Positions 1-9,834 of a stretch of DNA of 64,000 nucleotides are shown in pieces. Origin of the DNA: an uncultured Bacteroidales bacterium (lineage in GTDB: Bacteria; Bacteroidota; Bacteroidia; Bacteroidales; UBA932); the NCBI GenBank assembly GCA_944322565.1, contig CALUPG010000001.1, forward strand, positions 62,001-126,000, in the 5' to 3' direction. Within the stretch, counting starts at the first letter, position 1. The number at the start of each line of letters is the position of its first letter. Position numbers and translations under genes: made by a program. The notes under the pieces are model-generated. The model saw nothing but the letters and a program-made list of their open reading frames with translations. It was not told where the DNA came from and did no database searches.

Positions 1-536
1 AATATTGAGTTTGTAGCGACTTTGCCGGCAAGTTCAGCCATCATTGCCAGACCTGAAGCATTGCCGTTCGCCCCATAGTATATCTGCTCGACAGTCTTTC
101 CGTCCACCGTCATCGTATTGGTTCCCAAGTTATCCAGCCTTGCGCCGACAACAATATACCTGTCCCGCAGATCCGGGTCATAGCCCTGGACAAAACCGAC
201 TATGTTCCGGGAGGTCAGTGTGTCAGCCCCTCCGTCGGATATTCCGAAGAGGTCGCCGTCCTGAGGGCAGAGCATGTCAATGCCATAATCCTTCAGGCAT
301 GAATACATATACGCGGCGGCTGCCTTTTCTCCGTCAGAACCGGCTTTCCGGCCTTCAAGTGAAGCCGAAGACAGATAGCCGAGATGCTTTTTCAATGCAG
401 TCACAGTCTCGCTGTCGTACAGGCCGGCGTATCCGCCATCTGTCCTGTATTGGGAATATGACGGAATTGCCGAAACGACAGCCATAAAGAAAACCGCCGC
501 ACCAAGTATAAGTTTTTCAGACCAGCACATTTTCAT
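1..536 (-). CDS. M28 family peptidase-like protein, probably inactive (3' end beyond window)
   Basis: The first 178 residues are visible and the rest lies beyond the left edge. An N-terminal hydrophobic segment (about residues 8-26, ending near SYSQ) is a signal peptide, so the protein is exported. The body follows the M28 zinc aminopeptidase pattern: a SLEGRKAGSDGE segment, then GARLDNLG and YGANGNASGLAMMAELA. In active M28 enzymes these read GAHxDHxG and GAxDNASG. Here the metal-binding His is Arg133 and the bridging Asp is Gly158, so metal binding is probably lost. The ATG at 536-534 overlaps the stop of the SPOR lipoprotein gene upstream as ATGA, which suggests translational coupling. Family assignment is good; loss of activity is inference from two substitutions. 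Confidence 0.75.
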   Translation of the reverse strand, partial: MKMCWSEKLILGAAVFFMAVVSAIPSYSQYRTDGGYAGLYDSETVTALKKHLGYLSSASLEGRKAGSDGEKAAAAYMYSCLKDYGIDMLCPQDGDLFGISDGGADTLTSRNIVGFVQGYDPDLRDRYIVVGARLDNLGTNTMTVDGKTVEQIYYGANGNASGLAMMAELAGKVATNSI

Positions 537-1060
537 TCATTTACCAGAATCCACACATCAGAAGGGCAGAAAGTCTCCCCCTTCACCTTTTTCAGAGAGC
601 CGAGGACTTCACGGAGATTGTCCGACGGAGCAACTCCGACAGCATTGAATCCGTTTCTGAAATTAATCAGGACCGGGACATAACCTGAAGCAGATACCTT
701 CATGAGGAATGTCTCTGCGTTGGAACGGTCAAGAAAAGACCCGACTATGATATAATATCTTGATTCAAGCTTCGTCGTAAACAGCCCGCCCATTTCCGAA
801 GGATTCAGGATTGTCCCGTTCATCTGCCGCAGAGAGTCAAGTATCAGCAGAGAGTCTGCCGCCATCTTCTCGACTCTGCGCAGAGAATCTATCCTTGCCT
901 GAAGCCTTGCCTCCCGCTCCGCCATCATCTCAATCCTCATACGGTCGAGTTCATCTCCGGTCGGACGGCCTGCAATACGCCGGAACATGTCACAGCCGGA
1001 GAAAAGCAATGCCGCTGCAAGCAATGTGATTACCGTTGTCCTGCTCATCATAAATTTCAT
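533..1060 (-). CDS. SPOR-domain lipoprotein
   Basis: A 175-residue exported protein. The signal sequence ends in LLFSGC (Cys23), a lipobox-like site, so a lipid-anchored envelope protein is likely. Residues about 35-75 are charged and heptad-like (DRMRIEMMAEREARLQARIDS), a probable coiled coil. The C-terminal part from about residue 100 (YYIIVGSFLDRSNAETF) is a SPOR domain, a fold that binds denuded peptidoglycan glycans in division and cell-wall proteins. It is the first gene of a two-gene unit with the M28-like gene (ATGA overlap) and has a well-formed promoter. Met4 and Met5 are alternative starts. Confidence 0.85.
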   Translation of the reverse strand: MKFMMSRTTVITLLAAALLFSGCDMFRRIAGRPTGDELDRMRIEMMAEREARLQARIDSLRRVEKMAADSLLILDSLRQMNGTILNPSEMGGLFTTKLESRYYIIVGSFLDRSNAETFLMKVSASGYVPVLINFRNGFNAVGVAPSDNLREVLGSLKKVKGETFCPSDVWILVNE

Positions 1061-1073
1061 TAGCGCATCCGCG

Positions 1074-1104
1074 CAAATTTAACCATTAAATTATCCGTGA
1101 CAAA
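1074..1104 (-). promoter_or_regulatory. Bacteroidetes-type promoter for the SPOR lipoprotein gene
   Basis: On the minus strand TTTG (1104-1101) is followed after exactly 19 nt by TAAATTTG (1081-1074). This matches the Bacteroidetes primary sigma pattern TTTG - N19-21 - TAnnTTTG. The start codon lies about 14 nt downstream, so the leader is very short. Confidence 0.7.
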
Positions 1105-1174
1105 ATAATATTATATAAATTTGCAAAGCCTGACAGGCTCAGGCCAAGGCTTCGATGCCTCAAAATATTATCGG

Positions 1175-2407
1175 ATGAAAATCGTTCCCGGAGTTTACAG
1201 AATATTCTCTTGCTGCATTGCGGCGGCAGCCATTCTCATGCCGGCACACGAGACTTGTGCCCAAGTCAACGACACCCATTTTATCAGAAGCTTTCTTGAT
1301 AGTCCTCCGGATGCCCTTCCGACAACAGATACGGTATCTTTCATATTCATCGGAGATGTGATGCTGCACAAGGCACAGCTGGACAATGCACATTCAAGAT
1401 ATGTTTCAATGCTCGGGTCAGAGCCGCCTGACAGCCACCATGCATACGACTTTTCTCCATACCTCGAAGATATCAGGGGCATGGTGTCAGAAGCAGACAT
1501 TGCAGTGGCCAACATGGAATTTACTCTGGCCGGGCCGCCTTTTACGGGATATCCGTCATTTTCGGCACCGGACTCTTACGCCGAATATATGGCAGACTGC
1601 GGCATAGACATATTTCTGACCGCCAACAACCATATCTTCGACAAGGGGAAGGCCGGAATTGAACGGACGATGGAGGTTTGCAGGAAACTGGAAACAGAAA
1701 GGCATATCATGGTGACAGGATGCAGAGAAGACGGGAATTCATGGCCACGGAAATTTCTTCTGAAAAGAGTCGGAAGTCTCACGACGGCCTTCCTCAATTT
1801 CACTTACGGCACCAACGCTCCGGCATCAGGAGACTATTCGGCAAACATGCTCAGGAAAGAAGATGTCCGCCAGGCATTGGATGAAGCCAGACAAGCCGGA
1901 GCCGACCTTATTGTAGTGCTGCCGCATTGGGGAGATGAATACAAGACAAGGCATTCAGCCGCACAGGAAGAAATGGCGGAATGGATAGCCATGCATGGAG
2001 CAGACATCATCATCGGCACACATCCGCATGTAATACAGGACTGCGACACAATCAGAGTAGGGACAGAGTCCGGTGTGAAGGATGTGCCGGTGGTCTATTC
2101 GCTCGGAAACATAGTTTCAAACATGAGCGCACCCGGCACACAGGCAGGGCTGCTGCTCAAGATGACCGCAGTAAAGCATCTCGGAGGCGGCACGGAGATA
2201 CTTCCGCTTGAATTCAGATATACATGGTGCTCGCTGCCGGGAAGACTGACAGACAGCCATAAGACCATATTCATCAGAGACGGCCTGCACAGAAGAAAAG
2301 AATGGCTGAATCCCCGTGACCACACCAAAATGACGGATACTTATTACAGAATAAAAAGAGAAACCGGAATATCAGATGAAAAAGACAATAAGACTGGAAG
2401 CGATTGA
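1175..2407 (+). CDS. CapA family (PGA_cap) metallophosphatase-like protein
   Basis: A 410-residue secreted protein with a signal peptide at residues 1-30 (through ETCAQ). The start is placed at ATG 1175 because it gives the signal peptide directly; a TTG at 1121 would add 18 residues of unrelated sequence. The domain is the CapA-type calcineurin-like fold: FIFIGDVMLH near the start, AVANMEFTLAG, ANNHIFDKG, VVLPHWGDEY and GTHPHVIQD supply Asp, Asn and His metal ligands. Family members act in poly-gamma-glutamate capsule synthesis or serve as envelope phosphatases; nothing nearby suggests poly-glutamate. The reading frame overlaps the start of the PhoH gene by 32 nt. TAAATTTG at 1116-1123 resembles a -7 box. 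Confidence 0.85.
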   Translation: MKIVPGVYRIFSCCIAAAAILMPAHETCAQVNDTHFIRSFLDSPPDALPTTDTVSFIFIGDVMLHKAQLDNAHSRYVSMLGSEPPDSHHAYDFSPYLEDIRGMVSEADIAVANMEFTLAGPPFTGYPSFSAPDSYAEYMADCGIDIFLTANNHIFDKGKAGIERTMEVCRKLETERHIMVTGCREDGNSWPRKFLLKRVGSLTTAFLNFTYGTNAPASGDYSANMLRKEDVRQALDEARQAGADLIVVLPHWGDEYKTRHSAAQEEMAEWIAMHGADIIIGTHPHVIQDCDTIRVGTESGVKDVPVVYSLGNIVSNMSAPGTQAGLLLKMTAVKHLGGGTEILPLEFRYTWCSLPGRLTDSHKTIFIRDGLHRRKEWLNPRDHTKMTDTYYRIKRETGISDEKDNKTGSD

Positions 2408-3320
2408 CCCGCTTGAGATATACGGAGCCGGCAACAGGATTCTGGAGGCCCTGTGCGCATATTTCCCGAAACTTAAAGTCGCTGCCAGAGGGACTGAAAT
2501 CAATCTGGAGGGGAAAGACTCCGAGACAGAGGAATTTGAGGCCAAACTGAACATGCTGATTGAACGCAGGCTTCACAAGACTGCACTCAGCCCATACGAT
2601 GTAGAGGACATCTTTGACGGGGAATCCAGCCCTGAACGCTTCAAGCTGAGCGGAGATTCAACCATTGTCCACGGCAATGACGGCAAGCCGATAAAGGCCA
2701 GAAACAGGACTCAGCAGGAAATGGTAAAGGCATATTTCGATAATGATCTGATCTTCGCCGTAGGGCCGGCAGGGACAGGCAAGACATATATTGCGATTGC
2801 CCTTGCCGTCAGGGCCTTGAAGAACAGAGAAATCAGGCGCATAATCCTGACAAGGCCGGCAGTGGAGGCAGGAGAACGACTCGGATTCCTTCCCGGAGAC
2901 CTGAAAGACAAGCTGGACCCCTATCTGCAGCCGCTGTACGATGCCCTCGAAGATATGATTCCCGGGAAAAAACTGCAGGAATTCATGGCAGACGGCACTA
3001 TTCAGATTGCCCCTCTCGCCTATATGAGAGGCCGGACACTTGACAGGGCCTGCGTCATACTTGACGAAGCCCAGAATACGAACCTGGGACAGCTCAAGAT
3101 GTTTCTGACGAGGATGGGCAAAGACGCCAAATTCATAGTGACAGGAGACGCCTCCCAGGTTGACCTGCCTCACAAAGAAGACTCCGGACTGCTGAAAGGC
3201 ATAGAACTCACAAAGAGTATCAAAGGGATAAGCACAATCTTCTTCCGCAATGAGGACATAGTCCGGCACCCGCTTGTATCAAAGATTGTCAAGGCGTTCG
3301 AGTCCGGAGAGCGGGCCTGA
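2376..3320 (+). CDS. PhoH family ATPase
   Basis: A 314-residue cytoplasmic P-loop NTPase of the PhoH-like (YbeZ) family, linked in other bacteria to RNA metabolism and ribosome maturation. Walker A is GPAGTGKT at residues 130-137 and Walker B is ACVILDEAQN near residue 230. TGDASQVDLP is the conserved sensor motif. The N-terminal 100 residues form the KH-like region typical of this subgroup. Length is as expected. The ATG lies 32 nt inside the CapA-like gene, so the two are probably co-transcribed. Confidence 0.93.
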   Translation: MKKTIRLEAIDPLEIYGAGNRILEALCAYFPKLKVAARGTEINLEGKDSETEEFEAKLNMLIERRLHKTALSPYDVEDIFDGESSPERFKLSGDSTIVHGNDGKPIKARNRTQQEMVKAYFDNDLIFAVGPAGTGKTYIAIALAVRALKNREIRRIILTRPAVEAGERLGFLPGDLKDKLDPYLQPLYDALEDMIPGKKLQEFMADGTIQIAPLAYMRGRTLDRACVILDEAQNTNLGQLKMFLTRMGKDAKFIVTGDASQVDLPHKEDSGLLKGIELTKSIKGISTIFFRNEDIVRHPLVSKIVKAFESGERA

Positions 3321-3344
3321 AAAATTTCTCTTCGGCAGCACGAC

Positions 3345-3380
3345 ACAAAGAAAAGAGAGAGGACGGATCCGTCCTCTCTC
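3345..3380 (-). terminator. Rho-independent terminator for the gyrA/TPR transcript
   Basis: A self-complementary sequence at 3355-3380 has arms GAGAGAGGACGGA and TCCGTCCTCTCTC with no loop spacer. On the minus strand it is followed by a T-rich tract (opposite 3345-3354). It lies downstream of the TPR gene stop at 3434. From the plus side it may also stop the phoH transcript, although no T-run follows there. Confidence 0.7.
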
Positions 3381-3433
3381 CTGCATCCGGACCGGAATTA
3401 CCGGATCCGGTATCATTTCTTTTACGACAAAGC

Positions 3434-4756
3434 CTATTCAGCCACTCCGGACGATACGATTGCATCGTATTTCTTGTATCCTTCCATATATTTCGGATCA
3501 GGATCTGTGCTGAACCTGTAATATATGTTCTTAAGATACTCGGCGATGCTTACCTTGATATTCTGGTCCTTCGTGATGGCAAATGCCTGTTCGAAAGGTT
3601 CGATTGCACTCTTGAGTGAAGACTCGAACTGTGCGACAAGGGCATTGTACTTGTCATCGTCAAATTCATTCTGAGCCTCTTCCTGAAGTTCAAGGGCACG
3701 GTCATAATACATGATTCCTATGCCGATGAGACCGAACTCATACTCAGGATTGATTTCATTTGACTTGAGATATGCAGCCTCTGCCTCTGCATATTTCCCG
3801 AGTTCCTTGTTGATATTGCCCTCGACATAATAGAGAGATGCATTGTTCGGTTCATTCTCCTTGGCCTTGTTGATGAGCTCAAAGAGACGCTCAGGATTGT
3901 CGCCGGTACCGATGTAATAGTTGATGAGACCGATAAGAATGCTCTGGCTCTGAGGAAATACCTCAAATCCTTTCTCAAATGTAGTGACAGCAGCTGTAGT
4001 ATCAGCAAGATTCAGCTGACAGTCAGCAAGCTTCGCATAGACCTCACCATCCTCATAATATCCGGCAGCGATACATTTGCCGAACCAGCCGGCAGCTGTG
4101 CCGTAGTCCTTGATCATCCATGCCGTGAAGCCCGCATTGTATGCAGCAGTAGTGTCAATTTCATTGACCGGCTCAACAGCGACCACTTCAGCTGCACTTG
4201 CGAAGGCATCGCTTGCTTTCTTCATGTCCCCGAGAAGATACCAGTTCATGCCGTCTCCGAGATATTTGGATGAAATATTCTTGATGCCGGCTACGATATC
4301 CTTTGTCTTGCTGCCCTTGGCATCCACCTTATATGCTTCCTGATATGCACTGAATGCCTCTGCAAGAGGATTCTCATATACAGGTTGTGTCACCTCAATA
4401 ATCGAGAGGACACCTGCATTGTTGAAATAATAGTTCCTTGTCTGATATACCTGCTTGGTATATGTCTCGCCGCCAAGGACTACTGTCTCAGCAGAAAGTG
4501 GCTTCTCAGGCCCCATTATCAGAGAGAGTTCCTGCTGGCCGGCACCGATCCAGGCATTGCCCATAGGAGAATCATAGGCGTCTATGTATGCTGACGCGAG
4601 CTTGATCCATGTAGCAGGTTTCACTGCCTTTTTAGGGTTCTGCGTAGCAGCCGTTGCAGCCTCCACTGCTTTTTTGGCATCGGCAGATGATTTCACCTGG
4701 GCATCAGCCACCTGTACAGAAAGAAGTACAGCCAATGCGATAAGAATACGTTTCAT
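3434..4756 (-). CDS. Periplasmic tetratricopeptide-repeat protein
   Basis: A 440-residue exported protein with a signal peptide (MKRILIALAVLLSVQVADA, cleavage before Gln20). Several TPR units are visible (for example TTAAYNAGFTAWMIKDYGTAAGWFGKCI and NNASLYYVEGNINKELGKYAEAEAAYLKS), indicating an alpha-helical scaffold for protein contacts. No catalytic motif is seen. It follows gyrA by 33 nt on the same strand and a strong terminator follows it, so it may share the gyrA transcript. Specific function is unknown. Confidence 0.85.
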   Translation of the reverse strand: MKRILIALAVLLSVQVADAQVKSSADAKKAVEAATAATQNPKKAVKPATWIKLASAYIDAYDSPMGNAWIGAGQQELSLIMGPEKPLSAETVVLGGETYTKQVYQTRNYYFNNAGVLSIIEVTQPVYENPLAEAFSAYQEAYKVDAKGSKTKDIVAGIKNISSKYLGDGMNWYLLGDMKKASDAFASAAEVVAVEPVNEIDTTAAYNAGFTAWMIKDYGTAAGWFGKCIAAGYYEDGEVYAKLADCQLNLADTTAAVTTFEKGFEVFPQSQSILIGLINYYIGTGDNPERLFELINKAKENEPNNASLYYVEGNINKELGKYAEAEAAYLKSNEINPEYEFGLIGIGIMYYDRALELQEEAQNEFDDDKYNALVAQFESSLKSAIEPFEQAFAITKDQNIKVSIAEYLKNIYYRFSTDPDPKYMEGYKKYDAIVSSGVAE

Positions 4757-4789
4757 TGTCCAAAAATTTATCAGTTAGTATTTAAATAT

Positions 4790-7321
4790 TTAATTCTCTG
4801 TTGTTTCCTGTCCGGCTTCTGCGGAGGCAGGAGCGCCTTCCCCCTCTTCACCGGTCTTGTTCACGGCAGATACTGCAGCAATGGCATCCCCTTCGCGGAT
4901 ATTGATCAGACGGACTCCCTGGGTGGCACGGCCTGCGACCCTTATGTCTGACACGGCCATGCGGATGGTGATTCCGGACTTGTTCATAATCATCAGGTCA
5001 TTCTCGTCCGTTACATTCTTTATCGCGACAAGATTTCCTGTCTTCTCCGTGATATTAAGGGTCTTGACTCCCTTGCTGCCTCTGCTTGTGATGCGATATT
5101 CATCAAAGCCGGAACGCTTCCCGTATCCGTTTTCGCTGACAACAAGGACTGAATGTGCAGAAGCATCATCAGCGGACGGGTCGTAGCATATCATTCCGAC
5201 CACCTCGTCATCCTCGCCGATGTTGATTCCGCGGACACCTGAAGCTGTCCTTCCGAGAGGCCTTGCGTCAGTCTCGTCAAATCTGACACAGCGTCCGTTG
5301 CGGCCGGCAAGAAGAATCTGGCAGTGCCCTCCGGTCATTGCGGCCTCAAGCAGTTCATCCCCGTCCCGCACGGTGATTGCATTGACACCGTTTGTCCTTG
5401 GCCGGGAATACGCCTCAAGTGAAGTCTTTTTGATTATTCCGCGTTTTGTCGCAAGAACAATATAATTGTTGTTCACATAATCCTCATCCTTGAGATTCCT
5501 GACATTTATATATGCCTTTACCTGATCTCCGGGCTCAATGTTTATCACATTCTGCAATGCCCTTCCCTTTGAGGCCCTGGAACCCTCGGGTATCTCATAT
5601 ACCTTGAGCCAGTAGCACCTTCCGTTCTGGGTGAAAAGGAGCATGGTGCTGTGCATGTTGGCAACATAAATATGTTCGATGAAATCCTCGTCTCTGGTGG
5701 TGCTGCCCTTTATGCCGACTCCGCCGCGGTTCTGAGTCCGGTATTCGGACAAGGCAGTACGCTTTATATAGCCGAGATGTGAAATGGTGATGACCACATC
5801 GTCATCCGGATAAAAGTCTTCAGGATTGAACTCGTCGGCTGAAAGGGCAATTTCCGTGCGGCGTTCATCCCCGAACTTCTCTTTCAGCTGCATGGTCTCT
5901 TCCTTGACGATTTCCATCTGCTTGTCATAGCTTGCAAGGACTTCCTCGCAATAATGTATGAACTTCATGAGTTCATCATATTCATTCTGAAGCTTCTCCC
6001 TCTCCAGTCCGGTGAGCTGGCGCAGCCTCATCTCCACAATGGCAGTCGCCTGGATGTCTGTAAATCCGAAGCGGGACATGAGTTCCGCCTTGGCGTCAGA
6101 AACTGTCTCGGATGACCTTATGATATTGATTATCTCATCTATAACATCAAGAGCCTTCAGCAGTCCCTCAAGGATATGGGCTCTCTTGCGGGCCTTGTCA
6201 AGGTCAAACTTTGTCCTGCGCACGATGACATCATGCCTGTGGCGGACGAAATATTTGATGAGGTCCTTGAGATTCAATGTCCTCGGTCTGCCTCCGACAA
6301 GCGCGACATTGTTTACAGAGAAACTTGACTGAAGCGGAGTATACTTGAAGAGCATGTTCAGAACGACATTAGAATTTGCGTCCTTCTTGAGCCTGATAAC
6401 AACCCTGACACCTTTTCTGGTCGTCTCATCATTGACATATGCTATCCCTTCCAGTCTCTTGGACTCCACAAGCTCGGCAATCTTCTCTATCATCTCCCTT
6501 TTGTTGACCATATAAGGGATTTCAGTCACCACAATTGTCTCTCTGCCGGATTCGCTTACCTCTATGTCGGTCTTTGCCCGGACAACTATTCTGCCGCGCC
6601 CTGTCTCGAATGCGTCCCTGATGCCCTGACGGCCCTGGATTATTCCTCCTGTAGGGAAATCCGGTCCCTTGATATGGTGCATAAGTTCCTCGACGGTGAT
6701 GTCCGGATTGTCAATATATGCGCAGATGGCATCACAGCATTCCCCGAGATTGTGCGGCGCCATATTGGTTGCCATTCCGACCGCAATTCCTGCAGAGCCG
6801 TTCAGCAGCAGAAGCGGAGCCTTCGTCGGGAGGACTGTCGGCTCCTGAAGAGTATCATCAAAATTATTCTGAAAGTCAACCGTATTCTTGTCAATGTCAG
6901 CAAGGACCTCCTCTGTCATCTTTTCAAGCTTGGCCTCGGTATATCGCATGGCGGCCACAGGGTCACCGTCCATGGATCCGAAATTTCCCTGTCCGTATAC
7001 AAGAGGATATCTCAGGTTCCAGTTCTGGGCCATTCTTGCCATGGCCTCATACACGCTTAAATCGCCGTGCGGATGGAATTTACCGAGTACTTCCCCGACA
7101 ATTCTGGCGGATTTCTTCGTCTGGCCGGAATATGAAAGCCCAAGCCCGGACATTCCGAACAACACCCTTCTCTGCACCGGCTTCAATCCGTCCCTCACAT
7201 CGGGAAGAGCCCTCGAGACTATCACGGACATCGAATAGTCAATATACGCGCTCCTCATCTGCTGGTCAATGTTGACCGTTTCAATTCGCCCTGTGCTTAC
7301 CTCATTTGTATTGTTGTCCAT
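4790..7321 (-). CDS. gyrA: DNA gyrase subunit A
   Basis: An 843-residue type IIA topoisomerase subunit that cuts and rejoins DNA during supercoiling. The N-terminal breakage-reunion domain contains [16 protein letters not shown], the catalytic Tyr127 in MRYTEA and the [11 protein letters not shown] loop. The C-terminal half carries the beta-pinwheel repeats, including the gyrase box [10 protein letters not shown], and ends in an acidic tail. In the quinolone-resistance region the sequence is [10 protein letters not shown]: Leu88 stands where E. coli has Ser83, and Glu92 where it has Asp87. Leu88 is encoded by TTA, one transition from the Ser codon TCA. A TAACTTTG box (7366-7359) lies upstream. 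Confidence 0.97.
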   Translation of the reverse strand: MDNNTNEVSTGRIETVNIDQQMRSAYIDYSMSVIVSRALPDVRDGLKPVQRRVLFGMSGLGLSYSGQTKKSARIVGEVLGKFHPHGDLSVYEAMARMAQNWNLRYPLVYGQGNFGSMDGDPVAAMRYTEAKLEKMTEEVLADIDKNTVDFQNNFDDTLQEPTVLPTKAPLLLLNGSAGIAVGMATNMAPHNLGECCDAICAYIDNPDITVEELMHHIKGPDFPTGGIIQGRQGIRDAFETGRGRIVVRAKTDIEVSESGRETIVVTEIPYMVNKREMIEKIAELVESKRLEGIAYVNDETTRKGVRVVIRLKKDANSNVVLNMLFKYTPLQSSFSVNNVALVGGRPRTLNLKDLIKYFVRHRHDVIVRRTKFDLDKARKRAHILEGLLKALDVIDEIINIIRSSETVSDAKAELMSRFGFTDIQATAIVEMRLRQLTGLEREKLQNEYDELMKFIHYCEEVLASYDKQMEIVKEETMQLKEKFGDERRTEIALSADEFNPEDFYPDDDVVITISHLGYIKRTALSEYRTQNRGGVGIKGSTTRDEDFIEHIYVANMHSTMLLFTQNGRCYWLKVYEIPEGSRASKGRALQNVINIEPGDQVKAYINVRNLKDEDYVNNNYIVLATKRGIIKKTSLEAYSRPRTNGVNAITVRDGDELLEAAMTGGHCQILLAGRNGRCVRFDETDARPLGRTASGVRGINIGEDDEVVGMICYDPSADDASAHSVLVVSENGYGKRSGFDEYRITSRGSKGVKTLNITEKTGNLVAIKNVTDENDLMIMNKSGITIRMAVSDIRVAGRATQGVRLINIREGDAIAAVSAVNKTGEEGEGAPASAEAGQETTEN

Positions 7322-7358
7322 ATATCAATTATTACCTTTATTCATTACGCATATCCTG

Positions 7359-7366
7359 CAAAGTTA
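7359..7366 (-). promoter_or_regulatory. -7 element of the gyrA promoter
   Basis: TAACTTTG on the minus strand matches TAnnTTTG and is placed about 37 nt before the gyrA start. No good TTTG -33 element is seen at the usual distance, so only the -7 box is supported. Confidence 0.5.
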
Positions 7367-7404
7367 AAAAAAAATATTAAATTAGCGAGGTTTTAGGAGC
7401 GAGT

Positions 7405-9834
7405 ATGGAAATTAAGATATCAGACGAACTTAACGCGATTATAAACTATGCCCGCGAAGAAGCCATGAGAACAGGCAGTTACGGCATATCTCCCGACCAC
7501 CTGTTCCTTGGCATGCTGCGTCAGGGCAACAATGTCGCATGCGAAATCATCAGGGCACTTGACACGGACCTTGATGAATTGAAGAATTTCATTGACAGGC
7601 ATGTGTTCACCAACGAGCACATCCCGTTTTCTGAAATAGACCACGTGACTTTCTCACGCGGAAGTCAGAACATATTGAGCATCACCATTCTGGAGGCCAC
7701 AAGGCTTAATTGCAGCGAAGCATCTTCCCAGCACCTTCTGCTTGCCCTGCTGCGCAACACAGGCAGCTACGGACAAGGATTTCTCCGGGATGCCGGCATA
7801 GACTACGGCCGTGTCATCAGGCATATGGCAGACAATGGTCTCATAGGCCGTGAAGAGCAGGAAGAAAACGAAGCCGGCTCTGAAGAAGAAGACCCCGGGA
7901 GACAGAAGGAAGTGCATCAGAGCGCGCTGGAGCTCTTCGGCACGGACCTGACGGAAGCTGCTGCCGAAGACAGACTGGACCCGGTCTTCGGGAGAGAAGA
8001 GGAAATGACCCGCGTCATAGAGATTCTGTGCCGGAGAAAAAAGAACAATCCCATGCTTGTGGGTCCGGCAGGAGCCGGGAAATCAGCGATTGCAGAAGGC
8101 ATAGCAGCCCGTATTGTCTCCGGCAGGATACCTCCGGAAATGGCCGGCAAACGGATAATATCACTTGACATGGCTTCAGTCGTCGCAGGGACCAAATTCA
8201 GGGGAGACTTTGAAAAAAGAATCAAGTCCATAATCAGTGAGCTGAAACAGAATCCTGACATAATTCTTTTCATTGACGAGTTCCACACCATTGTCGGGGC
8301 GGGCGGAGCATCAGGAAGTCTTGATGCCGCCAACATGCTGAAGCCGGCGCTCTCCAGAGGGGAAATCCGATGCATCGGAGCCACCACCTGCGATGAATTC
8401 AAGAAAATAATAGAGAAAGACGGGGCCCTTGACAGGAGATTCCAGAAAGTTGCGGTCGACCCCACGGACAAGGCCTGCACAAAAATGATATTGGCCGGAC
8501 TGAAAGACAAATACGAAAAATTTCACAATGTCAGATACAGCGACGAGGCGCTTGACGCCTGCGTAGAACTCTCTGAAAGATATATTCCCGACAGATGTCT
8601 CCCGGACAAGGCAATCGACGCCATGGACGAAGCCGGCTCAAAAGTCAAGCTCGCCGCAACAGGCAGGACAGGACATTCCGGACACAGGGAAGGGGAAGTT
8701 CCGCCGCTTGTTACAGCAGAAGACATAGCCCGGGCAATATCTTCCGCAACCGGCATTCCTGCCGGCAGAATTGCCGAAAGCGAGGGACACAGGCTGCTCA
8801 GAATGAAAGACAGGCTGAAGAGCAGAATCATCGGCCAGGATAATGCGATAGACACTGTTGTCAGGGCCATTATCAGAAACAGATCCGGCATCAAGAGCCC
8901 GGACAGGCCTGTAGGAACTTTCCTGTTCTTCGGACCGACAGGTGTAGGAAAGACCCAGCTTGCCAAATCACTTGCCGAACTCCTCTTTGACTCTCCGGAA
9001 AATTTCATAAGAATAGACATGAGCGAATATATGGAGAAATTCTCCGTGTCAAGGCTGACAGGAGCGCCTCCAGGATATGTGGGCTACGATGAAGGCGGAC
9101 AGCTCAGCGAAAAAGTCAGGAGAAAGCCATACAGCGTCGTGCTGCTCGATGAAATCGAAAAGGCTCATCCGGACATATTCAATCTCATGCTCCAGATTCT
9201 GGACGAAGGGAGACTCACCGACAGTTCAGGCCGCACAGTCAGCTTCAAGAACACTATACTTGTCATGACATCGAATGTCGGAAGCAGGGAGATTGACGAA
9301 TACGGGCGCGGAATCGGATTTTCCCGCTCCGAGGCTGAATCCAGAGCCCATGCAGGGAGCATTCTGGACAAAGCAATAAGACGGGTCTTTCCTCCGGAAT
9401 TCCTCAACAGGATAGACGCGCTCGTCCATTTCAATCCGCTGACCAAAGCCGACATAGACAGGATAATAGACATTGAGCTGAAAAGTCTCAGGCAACGCGT
9501 CAGCCATGAAGGCTACAGGCTTACCGTGACACCGGCCGCAAAAAAACTCGTGACAGCAGCGGGATATGACCCGAAATTCGGTGCAAGGCCATTGAAAAGG
9601 GCCGTACAGCGTTTCATTGAAGACCCGGTGTCGGAAATCATAGTATCCGAAAGAACCGCCGGAATCACAGGAAACGGCTCGGACACCATACGCATCGCCC
9701 TGTCAGCCGACAAGACCGGAACCGCAGCTACAGTAATATTCAGTCCGTCGGATAATGCCGCAAAAGAAAACCGGTCAGGCGACAGTGACATCAAGGATTT
9801 CAAGGTCCATGTCCTGGATCATGCCGGCAAGTGA
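7405..9834 (+). CDS. clpC: Clp protease ATP-binding subunit, ClpC/ClpA type
   Basis: An 809-residue double-AAA+ unfoldase. Residues 1-145 are the two-repeat Clp_N domain, joined by an acidic linker to D1 (Walker A GPAGAGKS, 220-227; Walker B ILFIDEFHT). D2 has Walker A GPTGVGKT at about 510-517 and VLLDEIEKAHPD. An IGF tripeptide after TSNVGSREIDEYGRG matches the ClpP-docking loop, so it should feed ClpP. The usual ClpC middle coiled coil is missing: between D1 (AIDAMDEAGSKVKL) and VTAEDIARAIS there are only about 20 residues, as in ClpA. The gene is divergent from gyrA, with AGGAG 8 nt before the start. Confidence 0.92.
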   Translation: MEIKISDELNAIINYAREEAMRTGSYGISPDHLFLGMLRQGNNVACEIIRALDTDLDELKNFIDRHVFTNEHIPFSEIDHVTFSRGSQNILSITILEATRLNCSEASSQHLLLALLRNTGSYGQGFLRDAGIDYGRVIRHMADNGLIGREEQEENEAGSEEEDPGRQKEVHQSALELFGTDLTEAAAEDRLDPVFGREEEMTRVIEILCRRKKNNPMLVGPAGAGKSAIAEGIAARIVSGRIPPEMAGKRIISLDMASVVAGTKFRGDFEKRIKSIISELKQNPDIILFIDEFHTIVGAGGASGSLDAANMLKPALSRGEIRCIGATTCDEFKKIIEKDGALDRRFQKVAVDPTDKACTKMILAGLKDKYEKFHNVRYSDEALDACVELSERYIPDRCLPDKAIDAMDEAGSKVKLAATGRTGHSGHREGEVPPLVTAEDIARAISSATGIPAGRIAESEGHRLLRMKDRLKSRIIGQDNAIDTVVRAIIRNRSGIKSPDRPVGTFLFFGPTGVGKTQLAKSLAELLFDSPENFIRIDMSEYMEKFSVSRLTGAPPGYVGYDEGGQLSEKVRRKPYSVVLLDEIEKAHPDIFNLMLQILDEGRLTDSSGRTVSFKNTILVMTSNVGSREIDEYGRGIGFSRSEAESRAHAGSILDKAIRRVFPPEFLNRIDALVHFNPLTKADIDRIIDIELKSLRQRVSHEGYRLTVTPAAKKLVTAAGYDPKFGARPLKRAVQRFIEDPVSEIIVSERTAGITGNGSDTIRIALSADKTGTAATVIFSPSDNAAKENRSGDSDIKDFKVHVLDHAGK

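Noticed and set aside
44..487. Open frame of 147 codons on the plus strand
   Set aside because: It is antisense to the M28-like gene, which has a signal peptide and family motifs.
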